Below, piece by piece: positions 15,010 through 22,825 of a DNA stretch of 23,001 nucleotides; within the stretch, counting starts at the first letter, position 1, and every line of letters starts with the position of its first letter. The notes under the pieces are model-generated. The model was not told the origin of the DNA. It saw nothing but the letters and a program-made list of their open reading frames with translations, and searched no databases. The position numbers and the translations under genes were made by a program. The DNA comes from an uncultured Desulfovibrio sp. (GTDB taxonomy: Bacteria; Desulfobacterota; Desulfovibrionia; Desulfovibrionales; Desulfovibrionaceae), in assembly GCA_900553145.1 (NCBI GenBank), contig USCL01000020.1, positions 1 through 23,001 on the forward strand, given 5' to 3'.

Positions 15010-16887
15010 ATGAAAACGAAGAATGCACTTCCTATAGGGTTCGTACTGTGCCTTGTAACAGGCTTTTTGCTGTATGCGGCGGCTTTTGCCCGCGCCGGCT
15101 CCCTCCCCTTTTCGATGGATACGGAATACGCCGAACTGGACGGCCACCCAACGGCGATACTCTGGATAACCCCGCAGAAAGGCTATCACACCTATTCCCA
15201 CTACGCGGACGCCCCCATCCCCACCAGCTTGAACGCCCGCAACGCGCAGGGGCAGCCTGCCGCGGCCTCCATACTGTATCCGCAGGGCCGGCTCACGCCG
15301 GATACCTTCGAACCCACAAAACAGATACTGGCCTATACGGCCCGGTTCCCGATCTTCGTCCGTTTCGATGCCCCCGCATCCGGCCCCTTTGCCGCCGATT
15401 TGTCCATGCTGCTCTGCTCGGACAAGAACTGTGTCCCCGTGCAGCAAACGGTTTCCCTGACACTTCCCGGGACGCTTCCCCCTCCAGACCCGGCCACACT
15501 GGAGGCTTACAGACAGCTTGGCAAGGCCGACGCCCCGGCCGCCCCATCCCGGCCCGTTTCTCCGCAGGCATTCCCGCAGCAAACCGCCGCACAGCCGACG
15601 CCACTTTCCGCGCCTTCCGCCCAGCTTGCTCCGGGAAACCCCGCCGAACCTGAGCAATGGCGGTTCACGCCGCGCTTCCCGCAGGAGTCGCTGGAACCCA
15701 CGGCCCTCGGCACGGCCTTGCTCCTCGGGCTGCTGGCGGGCCTCATCCTCAATGTCATGCCCTGTGTGCTGCCCGTACTGACCATGAAGATTTCCGCCTT
15801 GCTGAGCTCGTCGGGTTATGAGACCGAAGGTCAGCGCCTCGCCCATTTCCGCGAGCACAACATACTGTTCGCCGCCGGGATACTGACATGGTTTCTCGTG
15901 CTGGCCTTCTGTGTCGGCGCGCTCGGGTTGGCGTGGGGCGGCCTGTTCCAGAATACCCATCTCGTGTACGGGCTGCTGATCCTCGTCTTTTTGCTGTCCC
16001 TCTCCCTGTTCGACGTGTTCACGCTGCCTGTGCTCGATTTCAAGGTCGGCGCGTCGGGCAACCCCAAAACGCAGGCCTACCTCACCGGCCTCGTCGCCAC
16101 CCTGCTGGCGACCCCGTGCAGCGGCCCCCTGCTCGGCGGCGTGCTCGGCTGGGCGGCGCTCCAGCCCCTGCCCGTGATCGTCGCCGTGTTCACGGCAACC
16201 GGGATCGGCATGGCCCTGCCGTACCTCGTGCTGGCGGCTTGGCCCGGCGCGGCCCGCATCCTGCCCAAGCCCGGTGCATGGACCGGGATCATGGAACGGC
16301 TGGTCGGCTTCTTCCTCATGGGAACGGCCATCTATCTGCTCTCCATCCTCCCAGAATCGCAGCGATTCGCCGCGCTCGTCACCCTGCTCGTCTGCGCGCT
16401 GGCGGCGTGGATGTGGGGGCAGTGGGGCGGCTTGCGGGCCTCGGGGCGTCAAAAGCTCTTTACGGGCACGCTCGCGCTCCTTATGGTAGGCGGCTCCATC
16501 TGGTGGAGCGTACAGCCCGCGCCCGAGCCCGCGCCGTGGGAAACCTTCCGGGCCGATACGTTCCGTTCGCTGCTGAAAAAAGAACCGCTTATGGTCGAAT
16601 TCACGGCGGACTGGTGCCCGTCCTGCAAATTCCTCGAGCAGACCGTGCTGACGCCCAAACGTTTGCATGCCATCAGGGAACGCTACGGGCTGCGCCTCAT
16701 CAAGGTGGACCTGACCCGGCCCGATCCGGAAGCGCAGGCGCTGCTCCGCTCCATCGGCAGCGTCAGCATCCCGGTCACGGCCATTTTCCCCAAGGGCCTC
16801 CTCTCGAACAGCCCCATCGTGCTCAGGGATCTGTATACGTCGAGCCAGCTTGAAAGCGCCCTTGCCACCCTGTCTCCCCGGAAGTGA
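15010..16887 (+). CDS. dsbD: DsbD-type thiol:disulfide interchange protein
   Basis: An inner-membrane protein of 625 residues that carries electrons from cytoplasmic thioredoxin to periplasmic disulfide isomerases or cytochrome c maturation. It has a signal peptide (about 1-29) and a periplasmic alpha domain with a Cys pair in LLCSDKNCVPV (Cys136, Cys141). A Pro/Ala-rich linker follows (about 165-215). The eight-helix core has the paired redox cysteines in VMPCVLPVLTMK (Cys252) and LLATPCSGPLLGG (Cys370). The C-terminal thioredoxin-like gamma domain has WCPSC (Cys536, Cys539). All three redox modules are intact. The start at 15010 gives a clean signal peptide but lacks a close ribosome-binding site; a GTG at 14959 has AGGGG but adds 17 non-signal residues. 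It runs into trmJ two bases after its stop. Confidence 0.92.
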   Translation: MKTKNALPIGFVLCLVTGFLLYAAAFARAGSLPFSMDTEYAELDGHPTAILWITPQKGYHTYSHYADAPIPTSLNARNAQGQPAAASILYPQGRLTPDTFEPTKQILAYTARFPIFVRFDAPASGPFAADLSMLLCSDKNCVPVQQTVSLTLPGTLPPPDPATLEAYRQLGKADAPAAPSRPVSPQAFPQQTAAQPTPLSAPSAQLAPGNPAEPEQWRFTPRFPQESLEPTALGTALLLGLLAGLILNVMPCVLPVLTMKISALLSSSGYETEGQRLAHFREHNILFAAGILTWFLVLAFCVGALGLAWGGLFQNTHLVYGLLILVFLLSLSLFDVFTLPVLDFKVGASGNPKTQAYLTGLVATLLATPCSGPLLGGVLGWAALQPLPVIVAVFTATGIGMALPYLVLAAWPGAARILPKPGAWTGIMERLVGFFLMGTAIYLLSILPESQRFAALVTLLVCALAAWMWGQWGGLRASGRQKLFTGTLALLMVGGSIWWSVQPAPEPAPWETFRADTFRSLLKKEPLMVEFTADWCPSCKFLEQTVLTPKRLHAIRERYGLRLIKVDLTRPDPEAQALLRSIGSVSIPVTAIFPKGLLSNSPIVLRDLYTSSQLESALATLSPRK

Positions 16888-16889
16888 GT

Positions 16890-17663
16890 ATGCTCGTGCA
16901 AGCCTCGCAGGACGCCCTGCGGCATCTGGAAATCATCATGGTGGGAACCAAGTTCCCGGAAAATATCGGCATGGCGGCCCGCGCCTGCGCCAACACGGGC
17001 TGCGGACGCCTGACGCTCGTCAGCCCCGTGTGGTGGGATAAGGAAAAGGCCCGCCCGCTGGCCACGGCTAAGGGCGAAGCGCTGCTCGACGCCGTTGAGG
17101 TCAACCCCACGCTGGGCGAGGCGCTCGCCCCCAATGTCCTGACCTTCGGCACCACGGCCCGCACGGGCGGCTGGCGGCGCGGGCTGCTCACGCCGGAACA
17201 GGCCGCCGGGGAAATCGCGCCCCTCCTGCATGAAGGCGGCCGGGTCGCCATCGTATTCGGCTGCGAGGATCGCGGGCTGAACAACGCCGACATCGAGCAA
17301 TGCCAGCGCCTCGTGACCATCCCCACGGCCGGAGAGGCCTCCTCGCTCAATCTGGCGCAGGCCATCCTCATCCTTACCTACGAATGCATGAAGGCGGTCA
17401 GCCGCGTGGACCCCCAGCCTTGCCTCGGCAACGATCCCGGCCAGCAGTCGCGCCGCATCACGCACGAGGAGCAGGCCCTGCTCTACGCCCGGCTCAAGGA
17501 AACGCTCCTCGCCATCGACTATCTCAAGGATGACAATCCCGACTATTTCCTGATGCCCCTGCGCCGCTTCCTCGGCAAATCCGGCTTGCGGCGGCATGAA
17601 ATGGACATGCTCATGGGCATCTGCCGTCAGGTGGACAACCTCAGGAAGGCGGCGGGAAAATAA
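16890..17663 (+). CDS. trmJ: tRNA (cytidine/uridine-32-2'-O)-methyltransferase TrmJ family
   Basis: 257 residues of the SPOUT/TrmH class, group 1. The three SPOUT motifs are present: ENIGMAARA (24-32), VFGCEDRGL (122-130) and the trefoil-knot block IPTAGEASSLNLAQA (144-158). TrmJ methylates the ribose at position 32 of several tRNAs using SAM. A C-terminal extension of about 90 residues, as in TrmJ, follows the knot. The ATG at 16890 follows the dsbD stop by two bases and has GGAAG (16880-16884) inside the dsbD end, so the two are probably co-transcribed and translationally coupled; a GTG at 16884 is badly spaced. The link to dsbD seems positional only. A hairpin without T-tract (17703-17723) lies downstream. 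Confidence 0.88.
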   Translation: MLVQASQDALRHLEIIMVGTKFPENIGMAARACANTGCGRLTLVSPVWWDKEKARPLATAKGEALLDAVEVNPTLGEALAPNVLTFGTTARTGGWRRGLLTPEQAAGEIAPLLHEGGRVAIVFGCEDRGLNNADIEQCQRLVTIPTAGEASSLNLAQAILILTYECMKAVSRVDPQPCLGNDPGQQSRRITHEEQALLYARLKETLLAIDYLKDDNPDYFLMPLRRFLGKSGLRRHEMDMLMGICRQVDNLRKAAGK

Positions 17664-17893
17664 ACAGGCAACGCCTCCGGGAGCGAGGGCACAGCCCTTG
17701 CCCCGGGGAAGACATTCCCCCGGCCCTCTGGGGAGCCGAAAACAAAAAGGATATGAAAAGGTTCAAAGCCAATCCGCTCCAAAACGTCCAAGGAGGCTCC
17801 CTTCCGACTGAGCTCAAGAATCGGGGGAAGTCCTCCCGAACCGGCACCGGATAACGCCGTACTACGGGACAGCCCCGCACCAAGGAGCCGCGC

Positions 17894-18457
17894 ATGGGTA
17901 GAAAACCATCCCCACCCGATAAAGATCCCACTCCTTACTGGTCGATATCCGGCCTGATCCTAGGGGGGATTTACATATGTTTCTGTATCTGGTGGGCCGC
18001 CTATCGCGTCACCAAAGGGCACCCGGCGCAGCTCATTCCCACATTCTTTATCCTCCTGTATCTGCTTCTTGTCATAGTCAAGTTTACAAACTATACGGGC
18101 AAACGCGATCTGGAAGCTCCTCTCTCCGGCAGCCAGCCGGAGCCTTCCTCCGCCGGGCAGCCACCTCCCAAGACAAGGATCATTTTCACCTCTTCGCCTT
18201 TCTGGGACCGCCTGCTGCTGACAGTGCTCGGAACCGTCAGCTTCTTTCTGTGGTTCCACTCCAAAGGGGATGTAGCCCGTGACCTTTTCGGAACGCTTTT
18301 TCCGCTGTCCTTCGCATTGGCCGTCTTCTATCCGATGTTCTTTCTCCCCATAGCCATATCCCCTGAAGAAAGGCGCAGGTGGCATCTGAAAAAACAAAAA
18401 AAGCAGCTCAAGAGGCAAAAAGCCAAAGCGGACAAAAAACGGCGGCGCACTACCTGA
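17894..18457 (+). CDS. Membrane protein of unknown function with basic tail
   Basis: 187 residues, not recognised. It begins with a short Pro-rich cytoplasmic-looking head (about 1-16), two hydrophobic segments (about 18-37 and 47-64), a polar Pro/Ser loop (about 70-96) and two further hydrophobic segments (about 104-121 and 130-152). It ends in a strongly basic tail rich in Lys, Arg and Gln (KKQKKQLKRQKAKADKKRRR). AAGGAG sits seven bases before the ATG, so translation is credible. The tail might touch nucleic acid, ribosomes or anionic lipid, but that is speculation. Its neighbours (trmJ upstream across a 230-bp gap, a 670-bp gene-free region downstream) give no hint. Confidence 0.65.
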   Translation: MGRKPSPPDKDPTPYWSISGLILGGIYICFCIWWAAYRVTKGHPAQLIPTFFILLYLLLVIVKFTNYTGKRDLEAPLSGSQPEPSSAGQPPPKTRIIFTSSPFWDRLLLTVLGTVSFFLWFHSKGDVARDLFGTLFPLSFALAVFYPMFFLPIAISPEERRRWHLKKQKKQLKRQKAKADKKRRRTT

Positions 18458-19129
18458 TACTTCTTGCCTTTCCGAAAAAGAAACTCTCGTCCGGCAGGAG
18501 CGCGCAATGCCGAAATACCAATCTGCGAGGGCCTTGGTGGTCAGCACCACTACGCCTTCCTCCGCCTGTCTCTTTTCTCCGTTGGATCTTTACCTCTATG
18601 TCATTTCGTAGGGGACCTCGACTCAGACGCGGCACGTCCCCTGTGGGGCTCTGAGGGGAGGGTGGCTACTGGCCTGCGGAAACACGGAAAAAACGCGCCC
18701 TGTTCCCGTCCACCGTGTTCCCAAGTATCCGTTCCCCGGGGCGGGCGCCCCTCCGCACCGTGCATGCGCCCGTATCCCACTCTCCGGCGCGGCCTTCAGG
18801 CCAGCCGTGTGCGGGCTGCTCCGCGCGGTGTCCCTCGCGTATGCGTGGAACGTCGAAGGGCTGACACAGGCCGTCTTCAACCTGCTGGCCAGCAACTTGC
18901 CGTGGTGACGATGATCTATCCCGTCTTTTCCGGTTTCGACGGCGTCAAGCCCGCGCCGAAATCCCCGCGCGCACGCCTCTCCCGGAAGCCTCCAAACCGA
19001 AAAGAAAAGAACCCCGGAAACCGTCCTCCAAACGCGCCTACCCGCCCCGGAAGCGGCGCTGAAAGGCTGTACGAAAAGCCGCCTTACGGGTATAACCGCC
19101 TCTCATTCCCACAGCATCAAGGAGTCGCC
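18458..19129. other. 672-bp region with no intact gene, possibly relic DNA
   Basis: A long plus-strand open frame crosses this region into rsmG but has no ribosome-binding site and an Arg/Pro-rich translation typical of chance GC-rich reading. Other frames hold protein-like but broken stretches, such as SLAYAWNVEGLTQAVFNLL ending at 18908, a basic KPKRKEPRKPSSKRAY tail ending near 19060 and, on the minus strand, VVLTTKALADWYFGIARS near 18500-18550. A GGGGAC/GTCCCC pair (18611-18640) could form a hairpin. I cannot name it; relic mobile DNA or a structured RNA are the options. Confidence 0.4.
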
Positions 19130-19804
19130 ATGCGTCCATCATCCGTGTCCCCCCATGACCTTCAGGACTGGGCCAAACGTGCCGGGTTCGATCTTGCCGA
19201 AGGCACGCTGCGCCCGCTCGCCGGGTATCTCGATCTGCTCATGCAATGGAACAGGGTCATGAACCTTGTCGGCACCCGGACGGCGGAAGAAACGTTTGGG
19301 ACGCTGGTGGTGGACAGCCTGCATCTGGACCGGTTCCTGCGCGAGGGCGTCGGCCTCGCGGACGCGCCGTCCTGCTGGGACCTCGGCTCGGGCGCGGGGC
19401 TCCCCGGGCTCCCCCTGCGCATGGTCTGGCAAGAAGGCGACTACTGGATGGTCGAAGCCCGGGAAAAACGTGCCCTGTTCCTCTCCACCGTACTGGCCAA
19501 ATACCCCCTGCCCGGAACCCATGTCTTCCGGGGCCGCGCTGAAGCCTTTATGGCCGGGCCGCCCCCACGGACAGCCGATCTTGTGGTCAGCCGGGCATTC
19601 ATGCCGTGGCCCGGCGTTCTGGATCTCGTCAAGGGCAACCTGAACCCCAATGGCGTAGTCGTGCTGCTTTTGCGTGAACGCCTCCAAGAATCCCCGGATT
19701 GGGGACAGGCCGCACAGGAATGGCGCGTTGCCGGGCAGTACGCGTATACGGCGTCCCGTACCCATCGGTACCTGTATGCCCTGACCAATCAGAACGCACT
19801 ATAA
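19130..19804 (+). CDS. rsmG: 16S rRNA (guanine-527-N7)-methyltransferase RsmG (GidB)
   Basis: 224 residues. RsmG methylates N7 of G527 in 16S rRNA using SAM; loss of it gives low-level streptomycin resistance in several bacteria. The family blocks are clear: WNRVMNLVG (40-48), the SAM-binding DLGSGAGLPGLPL (84-96), the VEAREKRALFLST helix (108-120) and VVSRAF further on. AAGGAG (19119-19124) lies five bases before the ATG at 19130. A longer in-frame reading back to 18464 is rejected because it is not family-like. Unlike many bacteria it is not next to mnmG or the origin genes. A long hairpin terminator follows. Confidence 0.9.
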   Translation: MRPSSVSPHDLQDWAKRAGFDLAEGTLRPLAGYLDLLMQWNRVMNLVGTRTAEETFGTLVVDSLHLDRFLREGVGLADAPSCWDLGSGAGLPGLPLRMVWQEGDYWMVEAREKRALFLSTVLAKYPLPGTHVFRGRAEAFMAGPPPRTADLVVSRAFMPWPGVLDLVKGNLNPNGVVVLLLRERLQESPDWGQAAQEWRVAGQYAYTASRTHRYLYALTNQNAL

Positions 19805-19840
19805 TTCACAAATCAAAACCAGCTGGAAAAATTTCTTTTC

Positions 19841-19901
19841 AACCCATCGAAAAGATTTTTGGCAATCGTCAAAAATACTTTTCGATGGGTTATTTTTATT
19901 T
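19841..19901 (+). terminator. Long hairpin terminator of rsmG
   Basis: A perfect 14-bp stem (19841-19854 with 19878-19891) is extended by an inner seven-bp stem ATTTTTG/CAAAAAT with only one bulged A. It is followed by ATTTTTATTT. The stem is unusually long and symmetric for a simple terminator. Confidence 0.75.
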
Positions 19902-20000
19902 AAACAGTTATTTTAGTAAGATAACAAATATAACACTGCTTATTCCCTCTCTATTGGAGAAAAAAGTCACGAAGCGCACTCAAAAAAGAATCTAACGCCC

Positions 20001-20028
20001 TTGTCTTCCGATGAGAATCAGGTATAGC
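20001..20028 (+). promoter_or_regulatory. Promoter of the CII-like gene
   Basis: TTGTCT (20001-20006), a 16-base spacer and TATAGC (20023-20028) in an AT-rich stretch. The start would fall inside the inverted repeat at 20030-20048. Confidence 0.42.
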
Positions 20029-20029
20029 T

Positions 20030-20048
20030 AACAACAGGTGGTGTTGTT
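20030..20048. promoter_or_regulatory. Inverted-repeat operator candidate AACAACA-N5-TGTTGTT
   Basis: Perfect seven-base arms around GGTGG, just downstream of the -10 and 27 bases before the start codon. Position and symmetry suit a repressor site, possibly for autoregulation by the CII-like protein. It could also form an RNA hairpin in the leader. Confidence 0.45.
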
Positions 20049-20075
20049 TGAATACGCAACCAAAGGAGAACTCTT

Positions 20076-20318
20076 ATGTCTGCCACTCTTATTTCTGCCG
20101 TTCATGATCTTGTCTTGGAAAGCGGCCTTGGTGCCAAAAATATTGCCGCCGCCGTGGGCAAACCGTATTCCACCCTGCTGCGCGAAGTGAACCCCTTCGA
20201 CGACGGCGCCAAACTCGGCGCGGAAACCCTCGTCGACATCATGCGGGTCACCGGGAATATCCAGCCGCTTGAGCATATGGCCGAACAGTTCGGCTATGAG
20301 CTCAAGCGGGCCCACTAA
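20076..20318 (+). CDS. Small phage-CII-like (CP76) regulatory protein
   Basis: 80 residues. The pattern LGAKNIAAAVGKPYSTLLREVNPFDDGAKLGAETLVDIMRVTGNIQPLEHMAEQFGYEL matches the phage regulatory protein CII / CP76 family: a helix-turn-helix with the conserved SxLxRExNPxD-type recognition segment, then a short all-helical end. AAAGGAG lies eight bases before the ATG. No other phage gene is next to it, so it is either a captured regulator or a chromosomal relative. Stand-alone copies occur in related bacteria as far as I recall. Two terminators follow (20382, 20433). Target genes unknown. Confidence 0.72.
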   Translation: MSATLISAVHDLVLESGLGAKNIAAAVGKPYSTLLREVNPFDDGAKLGAETLVDIMRVTGNIQPLEHMAEQFGYELKRAH

Positions 20319-20381
20319 TCCACTCCCCGTCAATGCCTCCTCAACCCAAAGAACTACCGTGGAACACACCGCCGATCTATT

Positions 20382-20404
20382 GCCCCGCTTGCCGGGGCTT
20401 TTTT
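20382..20404 (+). terminator. Terminator of the CII-like gene
   Basis: GCCCCG/CGGGGC six-bp stem with a five-base loop followed by six T. Confidence 0.85.
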
Positions 20405-20432
20405 CATAACTGCCCTCCTCCTTTTTCCAACA

Positions 20433-20461
20433 AAAAATCCTCAGCTTGGCCGAGGATTTTT
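20433..20461. terminator. Bidirectional terminator
   Basis: AAAAATCCTC (20433-20442) and GAGGATTTTT (20452-20461) pair completely. A-tract and T-tract lie on opposite sides, so it works in both directions between the convergent CII-like and rarD units. Confidence 0.8.
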
Positions 20462-20565
20462 CATAGGCATCCGCAAACACGGGGCATCCCCCATCGGGAT
20501 TTCCCCCATGCGCGAGCCCCCTATGGGCGGGGCGGATCCGCCTTCATGCATCCGACGCTGCACCC

Positions 20566-20598
20566 AAAGAAAAAGACGAGGAGCCATCCCCTCGTCTT
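20566..20598 (-). terminator. Terminator of rarD
   Basis: AAGACGAGG (20573-20581) pairs with CCTCGTCTT (20590-20598). On the minus strand TTTCTTT follows. It lies ten bases past the rarD stop. Confidence 0.8.
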
Positions 20599-20608
20599 CC
20601 CGGTTACC

Positions 20609-21517
20609 TCAGCGCGGCAAATGCCGTGTCTGCCGCCAGCTTTCAAACGTGTACAGCAGCAAGGCCAGCCAGATAAAAACAAAAGTAACCAATGTGTTCG
20701 GATGCAATGTTTCCCCAAACATGAATATGCCGAGAAAGAACGTGCAGGTCGGGGAGATGTACTGCAACAGGCCGAGCGTCATCAGGCGCATATGCCGTGC
20801 CGCATAGGCGAACATGACCAGCGGCGCGGACGTGACCGGGCCCGCAAGGAACAGCAGGAAGCCTTCCCGCAGCATGGGGTGGCAAAGGAAGCCTTCGCCG
20901 TTCCAGTAGAGCCACAGCACCCAGCCGAGCGAAAACGGCGCCAGCACAATCGTCTCGATGAACAGCCCCGGAAGGGCCTCGACGGAAACCGTTTTCCGGA
21001 TAAAGCCGTACAGTGCAAAAGTGAAAGCCAGCGACAGGGCCAGCCACGGAAATTGGTTGTGGCCCCAGAAGCTCAGCAGGACGCCGATGCAGGCCAGCGC
21101 GATCGCCATGCTCTGAAGGCGCGACGGCCTTTCCCGCAAGAATACGAAGCCGAACAGCACGTTCATCAGCGGGTTGGTGTAGTAGCCGAGGCTCGTTTCA
21201 AGGATCTGCCCGGTACTGATGGCCCATATGTAGAGAAACCAGTTCAGCCCCACCACGCAAGAACTGGCGAACATGGTCAGCGCCACCCGGCGGTTGCGAA
21301 AAGCGCTGACGACCTCCGGCCAGCGTTTTGTCAGCATGACGACCGGAAGCAGGCTTACAAATGAAAAAATGATGCGGTAACACAGGATTTCGAACGGGGC
21401 CACGGCATCCAGCATATGCCAGAAGACGACCAGAAAGCCCCAAATAAGAAAGGCACTGAACCCCGCCAACACTCCGAGCGAATTGTTCCGTGCGGACGGA
21501 ACGGCAAACAACGGCAT
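20609..21517 (-). CDS. rarD: RarD-type EamA/DMT transporter
   Basis: An inner-membrane protein of 302 residues in the drug/metabolite transporter superfamily, RarD branch. About ten hydrophobic segments form two EamA repeats. The RarD signature is visible: SAFLIWGFLVVFWHML near the start, CVVGLNWFLYIWAISTGQILETSLGYYTNPLMNVLFG in the middle (Asn-Trp and SLGYYTNPL) and LGLLQYISPTCTFFLGIF near the end. RarD was named from chloramphenicol phenotypes in other species, but its natural substrate is unsettled. GAAGG precedes the ATG. It appears to be a separate unit, since a hairpin lies between it and the upstream SLOG-like gene. Confidence 0.87.
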   Translation of the reverse strand: MPLFAVPSARNNSLGVLAGFSAFLIWGFLVVFWHMLDAVAPFEILCYRIIFSFVSLLPVVMLTKRWPEVVSAFRNRRVALTMFASSCVVGLNWFLYIWAISTGQILETSLGYYTNPLMNVLFGFVFLRERPSRLQSMAIALACIGVLLSFWGHNQFPWLALSLAFTFALYGFIRKTVSVEALPGLFIETIVLAPFSLGWVLWLYWNGEGFLCHPMLREGFLLFLAGPVTSAPLVMFAYAARHMRLMTLGLLQYISPTCTFFLGIFMFGETLHPNTLVTFVFIWLALLLYTFESWRQTRHLPR

Positions 21518-21530
21518 AACCCACCTTCAC

Positions 21531-21564
21531 AAAGACAGCCACCCTGCAAAACAGGATGGCTGTC
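21531..21564 (-). terminator. Hairpin between SLOG-like gene and rarD
   Basis: GACAGCCA-CCTG pairs with CAGG-TGGCTGTC (21534-21546 with 21552-21564, one mismatch). On the minus strand it is followed by TTTG. It lies only 17 bases upstream of the rarD ATG, so read-through would place it in the rarD leader. Confidence 0.6.
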
Positions 21565-21588
21565 CGATACGGCAAAAAACGTCTGCGC

Positions 21589-22143
21589 CTAACGATTGAA
21601 CGAGCGGGCAAACAGATCCGAAATGGCCTTGCGTCCGTTGGCTTCCATAAACCGGGTTCCGGTGGCGGTAAAGTGCGTATGCTCGATGACGGGCTCTTCC
21701 ACCTTGACCCAAGCGTCGTTCAGCCAGCGGTACCAGCCGTCCTGATCCTGATCGAACACGAGGAGGGGCTTGTTGCAGATCTTGGCGAATTCGGCGCCCC
21801 AGCCGGTGCCGCCCTTGACGGTCTGATCCGGCTGGATGTTGCCTACGACCACGACTTCCTGACCGCTGCTGACCTGCCAGCAAATGGACTGCAAAACCTT
21901 GCGGAACAGGGGGGCCTTGGTGAATTCCCGGCCCATGAGGCGGGAAACATAGGTCAAGCTCACGTCTTTCAGGGCCAGCTCTTCGGAAGTAAGGACACGC
22001 ACGCCGCGCTTCCGTTCGATCTGATGCCCGTCGAAACTGTAATTCACTTCTTCAATGCCCCAAGCCTCGGCCTGCGCGCCGAAAAACTGCTCGGTTCCGG
22101 CGGCCCCGCCGCTGAAAAGAACACACTGTTTCGGATCCAGCAT
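21589..22143 (-). CDS. SLOG/Rossmann-like nucleotide-binding protein of unknown function
   Basis: 184 residues, function unknown. An N-terminal VLFSGGAAGTEQFFG (about 8-22) and a later GGTGWGAEFAKICNKPLLVFDQDQDGWYRW block look like the two Gly-rich turns and strand pattern of the SLOG/LOG-type Rossmann fold (proteins that bind nucleotides or nucleotide-derived ligands). Between them VVVVGNIQPD is a further beta-strand. It has no signal peptide or membrane segment, so it is cytoplasmic. The start at 22143 is chosen because AAGGAG lies six bases upstream; the in-frame ATG at 22167 lacks one. It is followed by a hairpin before rarD and preceded by the SlyB-like lipoprotein gene on the same strand. 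The fold assignment is inference. Confidence 0.6.
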   Translation of the reverse strand: MLDPKQCVLFSGGAAGTEQFFGAQAEAWGIEEVNYSFDGHQIERKRGVRVLTSEELALKDVSLTYVSRLMGREFTKAPLFRKVLQSICWQVSSGQEVVVVGNIQPDQTVKGGTGWGAEFAKICNKPLLVFDQDQDGWYRWLNDAWVKVEEPVIEHTHFTATGTRFMEANGRKAISDLFARSFNR

Positions 22144-22219
22144 GGATGCTCCTTGGTTGTTCGTCATGCCGGCGCACGACGGATTATACGATGCCGCAAT
22201 ACGGCGTTCCTCTGAAAGG

Positions 22220-22681
22220 CTAACGGGTCACACGCGCCGAGCCGTCGCTTCCGCGCAACACACGGACACGTTCCCCCGGAGAGAACTGCTGATCGGCGGC
22301 CTGTACAATGGACAACTGCTGTCCGTTTTCCAGTTCGACCGTAATTTCAAGGCCATTCTGCTTGGTCAGCGCCTTCTCGCCTGCATAGCCGCCGGCCGCG
22401 CCAAGAGCGGCGCCCGCGATGGTCGCCAACGTCCGCCCGCGGCCTCCGCCGACCATATTGCCGAGCACGCCGCCAACGACGCCTCCTCCCACTGTCCCAA
22501 GGACGGCGGGACGATCTTCCTCAAGCGTAACGGGCTGCACGGAAACCACCGTGCCGTACTGCACCGTTTGAGCGCTGCGCACCTGACTGCCGGAATAGGT
22601 ATTGCCGCTGTAGTTGGTGCAGCCAGCCGAAAGCATGGCAAGAGCGAGCATGCATACGGCTACATGTTTGATTTTCAGCAT
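22220..22681 (-). CDS. SlyB/Pcp-like glycine-zipper outer-membrane lipoprotein
   Basis: 153 residues. It has a lipoprotein signal peptide with Cys21 after LSAG (Ser at -3 is a slightly unusual lipobox). The central glycine zipper (62-101, GTVGGGVVGGVLGNMVGGG then AGAALGAAGGYAG) is the 2TM glycine-zipper domain of SlyB/Pcp-type proteins. The C-terminus (ITVELENGQQLSIVQ..FSPGERVRVL) is the small beta domain that follows it in these proteins. It likely sits in the outer membrane and supports envelope integrity. GGAGG lies six bases upstream of the ATG. It may be co-transcribed with the SLOG-like gene 76 bases downstream, but no functional link is apparent. Confidence 0.85.
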   Translation of the reverse strand: MLKIKHVAVCMLALAMLSAGCTNYSGNTYSGSQVRSAQTVQYGTVVSVQPVTLEEDRPAVLGTVGGGVVGGVLGNMVGGGRGRTLATIAGAALGAAGGYAGEKALTKQNGLEITVELENGQQLSIVQAADQQFSPGERVRVLRGSDGSARVTR

Positions 22682-22730
22682 AGGAAACCTCCAAAACGAA
22701 CGTCAGGGAAGAGACCCTGTACTTTTCAAA

Positions 22731-22759
22731 TTCCTAGCATAATGAGGGCGCAGGGGCAA
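22731..22759 (-). promoter_or_regulatory. Weak promoter candidate of the lipoprotein gene
   Basis: Minus strand TTGCCC (22759-22754), a 17-base spacer and TAGGAA (22736-22731). Both boxes are imperfect. Confidence 0.3.
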
Positions 22760-22825
22760 TTCCCTGATGTGCGGTTTCCCATATGAGAACGGATGAGAAT
22801 GTAGGGGAGGGATCTTGCTCTTCTT

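Noticed and set aside
18464..19129. N-terminal extension of rsmG by 222 residues
   Set aside because: The extension is Arg/Pro-rich chance reading; the ATG at 19130 with AAGGAG gives a normal-length RsmG.
20333..21364. 343-residue plus-strand frame opposite rarD
   Set aside because: It is antisense to a clear RarD protein and crosses several terminator hairpins.
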